A DNA stretch of 64,000 nt from Acanthosepion esculentum (taxonomy: Eukaryota > Mollusca > Cephalopoda > Sepiida > Sepiidae). A model generated the notes under the pieces. The model had not been told where the DNA came from and ran no database searches. It worked only from the letters and a program-made list of their open reading frames with translations. Shown here piece after piece: positions 56,231 through 64,000 of the stretch. The position numbers and the translations under genes are program-made. The stretch is taken from NCBI GenBank assembly GCA_964036315.1, contig OZ038482.1, forward strand, positions 10,600,698 to 10,664,697, in the 5' to 3' direction. Position 1 is the first letter of the stretch. Each line of letters opens with the position of its first letter.

Positions 56231-56329
56231 ATCAAACAAGGTTGAATAGTGCCTGTAAGTGAAATGTTTCTCGTCATACTCTTGAAATTTTCATATCTAC
56301 TCAGTTTTGTATCCAAACATTAGATTTGT

Positions 56330-56440
56330 ATCCGACATTGGATTCAATGACTGTTCCTTCTGGCCAGATGTAGGTTCAAATCCTGCTGGAGAGTACATTT
56401 CTTTAAAAATATTTTTCAAATATTCAGGTTGGTAGATGAA
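56330..56440 (+). mobile_element. tRNA-like SINE R4, plus copy
   Basis: GATGTAGGTTCAAATCCTGC holds a near-perfect B box (GGTTCAAATCC). It is followed by GGAGAGTACATTTCTTTAAA and AATATTCAGGTTGGTAGATG. Its tail continues into the 80-bp array. Confidence 0.75.
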
Positions 56441-56757
56441 ATTAAATACGTATACTGTTTAATAAAGTGTCTACTCAATTAATGAGTATTCATTAATGCC
56501 TAAAATGATAAAATATTAAAATTAAATACGTATACTGTTTAATAAAGTGTCTACTCAATTAATGAGTATTCATTAATGCCTAAAATGATAAAATATTAAA
56601 ATTAAATACGTATACTGTTTAATAAAGTGTCTACTCAATTAATGAGTATTCATTAATGCCTAAAATGATAAAATATTAAAATTAAATACGTATACTGTTT
56701 AATAAAGTGTCTACTCAGTTAATGAGTATTCATTAATGCCTAAAATGATAAAATATA
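56441..56757. repeat. 80-bp tandem array, four copies, grown from the R4 tail
   Basis: Units start at 56441, 56521, 56601 and 56681 with ATTAAATACGTATACTGTTT. The copies are identical except CTCAGTTAAT in the fourth, which is also cut slightly short. TACTGTTTAATAAAGTGTCT and ACTCAA correspond to the R4 3' tail, so a SINE tail has been amplified into a small satellite. Confidence 0.95.
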
Positions 56758-56759
56758 TA

Positions 56760-57582
56760 TAAACAAATAAAATGGAATATATGTGCAGAATATTTCGTAT
56801 GGAGCAATTTCTAAGACTTTATGTAGATTTGTCTATAAAGAATATTTTTAAGTAGACTTCGATATATTTCTCGAAGAAACCTGAGGCCGATCTTTGTAAG
56901 CACTCATTGCAGAAATGTTTTGAATAAAGAAATTGTTAAATATATTTGGGGTTTATCATAGCAAAATTCCATATGTTTTTTGTCGTTTTCTTTAGTCAAC
57001 TGATAAATAGCTCTCAAGCTTGTCTAATCATTTTGAAGGTGATATATTCTTGTTTTTTTAGCATTTGTGTTATTTTTACCTTTTATCAATTTCTTCTTCT
57101 CCTCCTCGGCAAATGGCTTTTTCTAATCTGTAGGTTGCAGATTAGAACTGCATTGGAACACAACCTGCCTATTAACACATTTTCTTTTGAGTATAAATCA
57201 CACTTAAAGTAAATGTTTGACAGCGCTTTTCTCTTGCTAACTGGAAACATTACTTGCTGCTCTCCAATGGAAAGGGATCTGTCAGTGGGGAAATTGTTTA
57301 TGGTTGTGTGAACAATTGGCCAGACACAGCAAAAGTTTACCTGCTTTAAAGGCTGTTGCTGGATAAACATATTTTATGGTCACTCAGTAGTTTTTATCTC
57401 TAAGATTAATGGCATATTAGAAAGCTGCAAAGAATCATTTTATAATATACAAGGGGGTACTGAAAACCTTTCAGCACTCTCTATGAGCATAAAACCCATA
57501 AAAAATGGGGTTGGTACTTCTGCCTTGCTCTTGGAAAAGTTTTACAAATGAACACAAAATATATGCCTGAAATGTTGCAAGT
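56760..57582. other. Non-repetitive stretch with no recognised gene
   Basis: About 57080-57370 has balanced composition and no visible repeat. Frames on both strands (56946-57212, 57086-57370) are unrecognised. It may be single-copy regulatory or intronic sequence. Confidence 0.35.
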
Positions 57583-57837
57583 CCTGGGTATGATGATAAA
57601 CTACATCCGACAGCAAGGCCTCTGATTGGAAGATTGGTGGTTTTGAGGAGCCTCGAACCAACTCTTAATTGCTGTTGTTCCCAGGTTCATCCTGATCTGG
57701 GTTGGTAGCACCTGTTAGTGTCCCAGCTCTGGACAAATAGTGACCCCACGCCCCCAAAAAACAAAAATACTATGAAAGTATAAAAATCCATTTTAATAGT
57801 AAAAATACCAACAAATTTTTATATAAAGACCAACAAA

Positions 57838-57866
57838 ATATATATGTATGTGTATATATATATATA

Positions 57867-57957
<91 letters not shown>
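57838..57957. repeat. Compound (TA)n with TGTG/CACA interruptions
   Basis: TA tract with TATGTG and ACACATAC interruptions arranged symmetrically, ending in GTGTGTGTGT. Confidence 0.95.
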
Positions 57958-57979
57958 AATTTGGCAGCAACTTTTCTTT

Positions 57980-58202
57980 TAAACATGTAGTATTGAATGT
58001 TAAAGACAACAGTCTTGCATATTTTCTTTTGAATTTTCTCATATTCTCTAATGAGACTTTTTATTTGAAAATGGTTTCGAAATATGTATGGACAATACAT
58101 ATTTCGAAACCATTTTCAAATAAAAAGTCTCATTAGAGAATGAGAAAATTCAAAAGAAAATATGCAAGACTGTTGTCTTTAACATTCAATACTACATGTT
58201 TA
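57980..58202. repeat. Near-perfect 108/110-bp inverted repeat, five-base loop
   Basis: The left arm 57980-58089 and right arm 58095-58202 are complementary throughout except for two extra bases (AT) in the left arm near 58051. The loop is GGACA. Such a foldback would make a very stable hairpin and is rarely stable over time, so it is very recent or an assembly or library artefact. Confidence 0.97.
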
Positions 58203-58375
58203 AAAAATATATATAGTAAAATGATCAGCAATGCATTTTATCTGTAGTAGAAAGCATACAATTGCATTCAAAATATTACTTGAAGCCATAAAATTATGTT
58301 CACATTTAGATTTTGGTATTAAATAACCCGTAGAGGTTGATATACCACTAAATAAAATCAACTGAAATACTGCAC

Positions 58376-59104
58376 CCCCCACATACTTTTTTCTTTCTTA
58401 TATGAGACATATAATTTTGAAGTAGATTAATGAACATTTACTGATGACAAAGTAAGAGATAAGTTAACATATCAATATTGAGAGAGACAGCGAAAGACAA
58501 ACGAAATGTCTATTAATGAGAAATAGCCTGATGACTCTTACCTGCAGTTTGTTAAAAGGAACCAAAGAACCAATCCCATTTCAAAAGCAATCCAAGCATT
58601 TTGCACATTTGCAACCATGGTAACCGATGGAGAGCAGGAGGAGACAATTTTAATATCAATTGTCTTGTAAAAGTTTTGAGGAAAAATATTAATGGCCAGT
58701 GTGTGTTCATATGAAGTTTTTTTTTTTTTCTTTTTTTTTTTTTTAATGTTTTGCTCTGAACCTGATGTCTGCATCTCTTTTTGTTTCTATTCTCAAACTC
58801 TATTGTTTTTTTTAAACGGATCTACTAACCGTTTTTCTTATTATGAAACTGCAACTTTATAGAAGTTTGAATTAAAAAAAAAGAATCAACAGAACTTTTC
58901 TTTTGCCATCACTACATCAAGATTGGTGGTTGTTTTGAATGGTAACAATAAACACTAACAAGATTGCTTCTACTTAGGTGCTTATTATTATGTTTACATT
59001 CTTCATTTTTTATTTTTAATTAACTATCCAGAGATTATGGTGTCTTTCAAAATTATGGCTTTCATCTGCAGAGACAGGAGTTCATGACTACTTGACTTTG
59101 ATTT
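58376..59104. other. No gene; X-box-like site at 58611-58624
   Basis: Mostly plain sequence with T tracts near 58717-58744. GCAACCATGGTAAC lies in a non-repetitive patch (58550-58680). Confidence 0.4.
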
Positions 59105-59128
59105 TTCGAAACAGTCTGTCTGTGGATG

Positions 59129-59170
<42 letters not shown>

Positions 59171-59305
59171 CATCCACAGGCTGTTTCGCTGTATCACAGC
59201 TCATCAGTGTGGCTAGACGTCCGGTTAGCTCTAGCTAGGATCAAAACACGACTGAATTGGTGTCAGTCGGAAATTCTACCACTAAGCCGTCGGCGCACGG
59301 CAATG
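59105..59305 (-). mobile_element. tRNA-derived SINE R7 with hammerhead-like tail and inverted partner
   Basis: On the minus strand GGCTTAGTGGTAGA (A-box-like, 59288-59275) and GTTTTGATCC (B-box-like, 59247-59238) make a tRNA-like head. The hairpin module (59212-59174) follows, then GATGACAATA and a TA tract. Beyond the TA tract the last bases recur inverted on the plus strand (CGAAACAGTCTGTCTGTGGA near 59107). The copy thus ends tail-to-tail with a truncated inverted partner. Confidence 0.7.
59174..59212 (-). ncRNA. Best hammerhead-like core: CUGAUGA, GCUG/CAGC stem, GAAA
   Basis: The minus strand reads CCACA, CTGATGA (59207-59201), GCTG-TGATA-CAGC, GAAA, CAGCC, TGTGG. The two conserved blocks are exact and stem II begins with the consensus G-C pair. 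CCACA and TGTGG can pair as helix I, but then helix III does not form. If instead ACA/TGT forms helix III, the cleavage position 17 is G, which the hammerhead rule (not G) forbids. So the core is canonical but the outer helices are not. It is a relic or a look-alike. Confidence 0.45.
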
Positions 59306-59504
59306 ATGAAGGTGAATTTTTTAGCGTATTTATTTTCAGATTTAGATAAACACGCAGTGACTGACATTGACTCAATGCTGACAAAGAGTCTTGCTATATT
59401 AGCTTTAATAGTCACTGTTTACAAACACACGCTTCATTCCCACAGAGCTCAACCAAAATTAATTTTTCAGGTGCCAATATTATTTACGTATGTGCAAGTA
59501 TTTG

Positions 59505-59539
59505 TGCATATATGCATATTTTTATCCTACCCATTCTTT

Positions 59540-59594
<55 letters not shown>

Positions 59595-59630
59595 AATGGG
59601 TAGGATAAAAAAATATGCGTACATATTAGT
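59505..59630. repeat. Inverted repeat around a (TA)n core
   Basis: TTATCCTACCCATTCTTTT (59522-59540) faces AAAAGAATGGGTAGGATAA (59590-59608) across a TA tract. The similarity continues outward with small gaps (GCATATTTTT against AAAAAAATATGC). Confidence 0.9.
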
Positions 59631-59670
59631 GAATATACATAATATCCAACATCAATAGCACTTCTCGGAG

Positions 59671-59696
59671 TTTTATGCAGTTAATGCAATCTTCAG
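59671..59696 (-). ncRNA. R8 hairpin module, decayed
   Basis: The minus strand reads CTGAAGATTGC, loop, CTGCATAAAAC. The TGC/GCA stem is kept, and GAAA has become TAAA. Confidence 0.25.
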
Positions 59697-59862
59697 GTGT
59701 GGAGATTCTGACTATTATCTATCACATTCTTAATGATGATTCAAATTGTGTGTGCAAATGTGTCTATTTAAAATCTAGAATTAACTATTAATAATTTATA
59801 TCCTTCAAATTCATAACTTTAAAAGTCGAAGAATTAAAAAAAAATGAATTTGAATTCAAAAA

Positions 59863-59863
<1 letters not shown>

Positions 59864-59910
<47 letters not shown>
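59864..59910. repeat. (TA)n microsatellite
   Basis: Alternating TA. Confidence 0.95.
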
Positions 59911-59912
<2 letters not shown>

Positions 59913-60284
59913 CTAGCTATCACTAGTACAAATTAATATACATAATATTATATAATTTAATGTATGTCAAATTTAACAGACTTTCTGCTAATAAAGTTTC
60001 TCAATATTAACCTAGGCAGTAATTATTAACTTGTTCAATACTTATTGAAAGGTTGACTCAGTTTCATAATATTTCAGTCATTCTCATTTGGTAAAATTTG
60101 AATAACTATTAAACACCATATTTAATTTTAATGTATAGATTTGGATTTTTTATTATGTTTAAGAAATATTTAAATTTGCTTGGTCATTTCTATTTGTTTC
60201 AAAGTAGATTGAGCAGACTTATATAACCGTTTCTCTCAAAATGGCAAGTCAAGCACTTGCTGTTACTGGCATATTTTGTTTTAT

Positions 60285-60392
60285 ATACTGCATTTAGCAT
60301 GAAACAAACTCTCACCTCTGGATATTGACTTCAATGTCTACATTTATATTTTCATACGCTCTTTCCCCCTGACATTAAGCACTTTAGCCTAT
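60285..60392 (+). repeat. R8 copy
   Basis: TGCATTTAGCATGAAAC is the right part of the R8 hairpin. It is followed by TATTGACTTCAATGTCTAC, a TTTATATTTTCATACG-like block and ACATTAAGCACTTT, as at 11391-11475. Confidence 0.6.
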
Positions 60393-60410
60393 AAATATAG
60401 CATACCTTAA

Positions 60411-60413
<3 letters not shown>

Positions 60414-60468
<55 letters not shown>
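60414..60468. repeat. (TA)n microsatellite
   Basis: Alternating TA. Confidence 0.95.
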
Positions 60469-60470
<2 letters not shown>

Positions 60471-60491
60471 CAAAGTGAAAAAAATTTTTTT

Positions 60492-60960
60492 TTACACATT
60501 TCATCCTTCAGGACTTCATCACACTAAATTTGTTATGATGGTACGACTACATGTGCACGAATGAGGGGTGCTGGAAATTTAAGTATTTTTTTTTTATATC
60601 TAGCCAAATTCATTTGGATTCTTTTTCTTTTCATTACTTTCATTAGTTATCCCACAATATGATATTAGAAGATCTGCCTGGAATGGTGAAATGTTGTAAG
60701 AGCCAGGGTGCAAATTTAATGTAGATGACCTTGCAATTAAGGCACTCTCTAGACATTTACGTTGTAGGGAATTATTTTCTCCTTTGATCGAAGTAGCATT
60801 TTTTATATCAAAATTGTGGTTAGTCTCATTATAGTGAGCAACCAAAGCATTTGATGTATTTTGTAAAATGTCCCTTTTGTGTTCATATAATCTTTCAGAT
60901 TCCTTGAAGCTTCTATGTATTTTTTATGACAAATATTACAAGTGATGGATTAAACACCTC
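60492..60960 (-). pseudogene. PLE-3: Penelope-like endonuclease relic
   Basis: The minus frames read KYIEASRNLKD (in place of KYIGETxRxLxxRL), then HKRDIL-like and NTSNALVAHYNETNHNFD, then GENNSLQRKCLESALIA and LNLHPGSYNISPFQADLLI. This is the C-terminal GIY-YIG part of a PLE. About 130 bases (60840-60960) nearly match 61795-61885 of PLE-4 in the opposite direction. The sense-strand 3' flank carries TGATGA, an extra A, GTCC-TGAA-GGAT, GAAAT (60522-60497), a hammerhead-like end. It has stops and frameshifts. Confidence 0.8.
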
Positions 60961-61089
60961 CTTTAAGCCCTTACTGCCAACAGCTAAAATAAAAATCTGC
61001 TGTCTCATCACCAATCAATGCTACTTCATGTTTAATAATGATTGTTACAAACAAAAATTTGGTTTACCAATGTGATTGCCTCTTAGTGG

Positions 61090-62215
61090 AGTAATGTTAT
61101 GTATCTTCTTAGAGTTTCTTGAATTCAGTCCTTTCCAAAATATTTTACCCAAACAACCAACATACTTCCGTTATATTGGTGATGCTCTACTTATATATCC
61201 TCTTGATACTGATCTGATTTACCTAACCAAGTAGATCAACTGAACAGTCGAACGCACAATAGAATTTACATATAAAATGGAAGAACACAATTCTTTACGC
61301 TTCCTAGATATCAAGCTACACCAAGTTAACAACAGTTTAAAACTCTGTGTCCACCAGAAGTCAACCAACAAAAATGACCTAATAAATTTCTGTTTCCATT
61401 ATAACAAAATAAAATCCAGCATAATTGTTGGATTCTACCTAAGAGCTCTAAGAATATGCAGCTCAGGTTATTTACATGAAGAAGAGAAATACATTGAAAA
61501 CACTTTCAAGCTTCTTTAGGAACCTAATTGTTTTATATTCAGTTTGAAACAAAAGGCCCACAAAATATTCCAATGGCCCCTACTGAGAAACCCAATCAAT
61601 CAAAAAATATTATCCTGCCTACCAATTCTATCACATCAACAAGCAAAAGGAATCTATCTAAAATCAACATAAGTCATTACAACTACATCCAAAATAATAA
61701 AAGACTTAGTCAATATTAAACAAAACAATAAGATAAAACTTGAAGGAGGAATTTACTTGATTGCTCGTAATATTTGTCACAAAAATACATAGGAGAGACC
61801 TTAAGGAATCTAAATAAAAGATTATATGAACACAAAAGGGACATTTTACAAAATAATACATCAAATGCTTTGGTTGCTCACCATAACAAGACTGACCACA
61901 ATGTTGACATAAAAAATGCTACCATGATCAAAGGAGAAAATAATGTAAATGTCTAGAGTGTCTTAATTGCCAAGTCATCTACAGTAAATTTGCGCCCTGG
62001 CTCTTACAATATTTCACCATTTCTGGCAGATCTTTTAACATTAGAGTGTGGAATACCTACTTATGAAAGTAATGGAAAGAAAAAGACTCTAAATGAATTT
62101 GGCTGAAAAAAGAAATCTAAAATCTGCAGCACCTCTCTGACATGTGCATGTGTAGTCCAATTAACATAACAAAATTAGTTTGAAGTCATGAAGGATGAAA
62201 TGAGTCCCAAGTAAA
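61090..62215 (+). pseudogene. PLE-4: Penelope-like reverse transcriptase and GIY-YIG endonuclease relic
   Basis: The frames read YFRYIGDALLIYPLDTDLIY, where YIGD replaces the catalytic YxDD, so one catalytic Asp is lost. NSLRFLDIKL and LKLCVHQKSTNKNDLINF follow, then RALRICSSGYLHEEEKYIEN, the end of the reverse transcriptase. After a degraded linker come GGIYLIARNICHK and, in another frame, KYIGETLRNLNKRLYEHKRD, which together are the GIY and YIG halves of the endonuclease. NNTSNALVAHHNKTDHN and IKNATMIKGENN follow, and the rest ends near PLE-3-like AATGAATTTGGCTG. The protein is split by several frameshifts. It lies head-to-head with PLE-3. Confidence 0.85.
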
Positions 62216-62605
62216 CTTTTCCACTTTGATAACAGACAGACTATATCAAACTCCTAAGGTTTTGGAGATAGACCACCCCCATAACAATATTTATTCCGAA
62301 ATTACATTACTCGGAGTACTTGGGTAAGTATATTTCATTTTGAGCAAAGGTTTTCACAGGGTACAAACCCCCAACTGAGAAATTTTTTCTCTTTGATTGA
62401 AATTAAATTTAAATTTGAACCAGGGAATGAGTCCTATCCAAAATATAAAAGAAAGCCAGAAGATGGAGGTCACATCAGCAAGATCATTGAGTAATATTGA
62501 AATGCATCATTTTTCTTCACAAATTATAACGATGATTTTAAAATCGATCTTCATTTTATTACAAAAAAAAAAGTGTGACACACAGCAAGGTGCAGGTAAT
62601 TTGGC
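62216..62605. other. No supported gene
   Basis: The 92-codon frame at 62397-62675 runs into a microsatellite and is unrecognised. Confidence 0.4.
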
Positions 62606-62607
62606 TA

Positions 62608-62658
<51 letters not shown>
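62606..62658. repeat. (GT)n(TA)n microsatellite next to R5
   Basis: Same position relative to R5 as the TA tract at 25281-25326. Confidence 0.95.
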
Positions 62659-62659
<1 letters not shown>

Positions 62660-62662
<3 letters not shown>

Positions 62663-62856
62663 GAAAGAACAGTAAGATATAAAATCAGGTGTTCTTATAG
62701 ATATTTTTATTTTTACACAATAGTGCTCAATGTAAATTTACAGAGCATTAATATTATAAATTAATTGATTTAAAATGTTTTTTTTCGCTACACAGTGATA
62801 CCATGGTATCACTGTGTAGCGAAAAAAAAACCATATTTTAAATCAATTAATTTATA

Positions 62857-62857
<1 letters not shown>
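62660..62857. repeat. R5 copy 2 ending in a spacer-free palindrome
   Basis: R5 sequence (as at 25327-25490) runs to 62803, where CCATGG is the centre of an inverted repeat with no loop. GCTACACAGTGATACCA faces TGGTATCACTGTGTAGC, and pairing continues outward to about 62754 and 62857 with one short mismatched patch. The right arm is an inverted partial copy of the left. Confidence 0.9.

Positions 62858-62860
<3 letters not shown>

Positions 62861-62922
<62 letters not shown>
62861..62922. repeat. (TA)n microsatellite
   Basis: Alternating TA on the far side of the palindrome. Confidence 0.95.
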
Positions 62923-62926
<4 letters not shown>

Positions 62927-62984
62927 ATCTCAAAGGGGTGCCACATGTACTGCAGCTACAATAAAAGTGGTGTTTCTTGGGCAA

Positions 62985-63100
62985 GATAACCTGATGAAGC
63001 CCAACACTCTCGAGGCTTGTTTTGAATTCAGTTTCCTTCTCCTAGACTGGTTATCACCTAAGGCTACAGAACCCAGTTTATCCTGCTATTTTACCCATAG
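62985..63100 (+). repeat. R3-related fragment
   Basis: TTTTGAATTCAGTTTCCTTC, CCTAAGGCTACAGAACCCAG and TATCCTGCTATTTTACCCAT correspond to 7345-7430 and 22475-22520. CTGATGAAGCC with a GGCTT arm stands at its left end, but no GAAA follows. Confidence 0.5.
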
Positions 63101-63101
63101 C

Positions 63102-63103
63102 TG

Positions 63104-63149
<46 letters not shown>
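63102..63149. repeat. (CA)n(TA)n microsatellite
   Basis: CA block passing into a TA block. Confidence 0.95.
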
Positions 63150-63883
63150 ATGCAAGCAGAAATCTTGCCAATAAAGTGCTCAATAGCTAAAGAAATAATT
63201 CTTGTATAAAAGATTGGAAGTGGACTCTGAGTTTTGCAGTTTTGTAGGTTGAAGTGATAATGGGGGGGGGGGTCCAATGCAAATAAACACGGGTAATTGG
63301 TAGGTGACACATTCACCAAAAGAAAATGACTAGTACGTGGAGTGTAACTCGAGCCGATTCTGATTGTTACGGTTATTAAAGGATAAGTGGTGGGTGGGGT
63401 GGAGATGGGAGGAATCATGAAAACACTCTAAAGATGATCTCCCTTAGGGTGGCCCAATGACCTTGAAGAGTTATGCATCCTACCCAGGTTGAAAGACTGG
63501 TTCTCTTAATTCATTCATCAAATGAACAGTCACTGAAAATACTTTTTCCAGACATTTAGCTCAATATATGTGGAGCTAATTTAAAAGAAGGTTTTTAATT
63601 TACTGCTTAATACTTGTCTCCCCCCCCCCCCCACCGTCAACAGAAACACAGAGACGGAGGCTGAGGAGACTTGTTTATCTCACACCCACTGCTTTATGTG
63701 AAAAGAATTCTGAACACTTCAAGCAGCTCATAGGATCCACAAGAAAATGGTAAACAATTCAATCTTTTTTTTTTCATTTTTTTTTTCATTTTTTCTTAAT
63801 TATTCTTTGCAGAAAAAAAACGAGAAAAATAGCAAAGAAAGTAGGTTAGTATTATTCTAAATGAATAAAAGCAGACATATTTT
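63150..63883. other. No supported gene
   Basis: G and C runs lie at about 63260-63271 and 63621-63633. The 110-codon minus frame at 63086-63418 includes the CA/TA repeat and is an artefact. Confidence 0.45.
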
Positions 63884-64000
63884 GTCACTTCTTTGTCTCC
63901 TTCTCTTTGCTCTCTTTGTCTCCTTCTTCCCCTTTGCTCTCTTTGTCTCCTTCTCTCCCTTTGCTCTCTTTGTCTCCTTCTCTCCCTTTGCTCTCTTTGT
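63884..64000. repeat. 27-bp polypyrimidine-rich minisatellite, runs off the window
   Basis: Units of CTCTTTGTCTCCTTCTCTCC plus CTTTGCT repeat, with the first units shorter. The array is cut by the window end. Confidence 0.9.

Larger units (their letters stand above)
57583..58375 (+). mobile_element. R1 copy 3, split by a TA tract and a foldback
   Basis: The left half (57583 to about 57838) has GGGTATGATGATAAACTACA, TTGCTGTTGTTCCCAGGTTC and GGTAGCACCTGTTAGTGTCC. The right half (about 58203-58375) has AGTAAAATGATCAGCAATGC, GCATACAATTGCATTCAAAA and AATAACCCGTAGAGG. In the 17-kb copy these are continuous. About 360 bp of TA repeat plus an inverted repeat has been inserted. Confidence 0.7.

Noticed and set aside
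62985..63030. CTGATGAAGCC with a GGCTT arm as a hammerhead
   Set aside because: The stem is good but GTTTT stands where GAAA is required.

Overview
This window looks like transposon-dense, AT-rich intronic or intergenic DNA from an animal, most likely a mollusc and possibly a cephalopod. The reasons are long (TA)n and (CA)n microsatellites, Penelope-like, Jockey/CR1-like and other non-LTR retroelement relics, mariner and pogo/Tigger DNA transposons, tRNA-derived SINEs, and no bacterial-style gene spacing or operons. The species call is an inference from repeat style. I recognise no host protein-coding exon, no tRNA gene and no CRISPR array. Every recognisable protein fragment belongs to a decayed transposable element.

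Layout: 1-7 kb has AT-rich sequence, an inverted pair of tRNA-headed repeats (3.4-3.8 kb), a 29-bp x 9 minisatellite and a 17-bp x 22 minisatellite. 7-24 kb has SINE copies, a mariner transposase relic (10.8 kb), a pogo-like HTH fragment (13.6-14.2 kb, minus), a full-length 5S rRNA-like pseudogene fused directly to a tRNA-like SINE head (20.1 kb), and two non-LTR retrotransposon relics (22.2-24.4 kb). 26-27 kb and 35.5-36.1 kb hold Penelope-like element (PLE) relics; the second is flanked by long inverted terminal repeats. 29.1-30.1 kb is a second Jockey/CR1-like copy. 32.4-33.0 kb is a minisatellite that changes unit size along its length. 36.1-37.1 kb is a pogo/Tigger-like element. 40.5-41.2 kb is a 727-nt uninterrupted polypyrimidine tract. 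41.8 kb holds a 74-bp mariner MITE. 43-50.7 kb has further LINE tails, one with a 27-bp VNTR grown inside its coding sequence and one split by a nested repeat. 54.2-55 kb holds a second mariner relic and a LINE zinc-finger tail. 56.4 kb is an 80-bp tandem array grown from a SINE tail. 58-63 kb is crowded with palindromes and holds a head-to-head pair of PLE relics.

The main thread is a set of short hairpin modules resembling the hammerhead ribozyme core (CUGANGA, a stem-loop, then GAAA). They recur in PLE terminal repeats and in tails of tRNA-headed SINE-like repeats, and they often sit in back-to-back inverted pairs. Hammerhead ribozymes in PLE terminal repeats are established knowledge. Their spread into SINE-like tails and the inverted-dimer layout are my inference. 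Most copies break at least one rule for an active ribozyme, so they are best read as relics until a covariance-model search is run. Repeat family names R1-R9 and LINE-A/B/C are labels for this report only.
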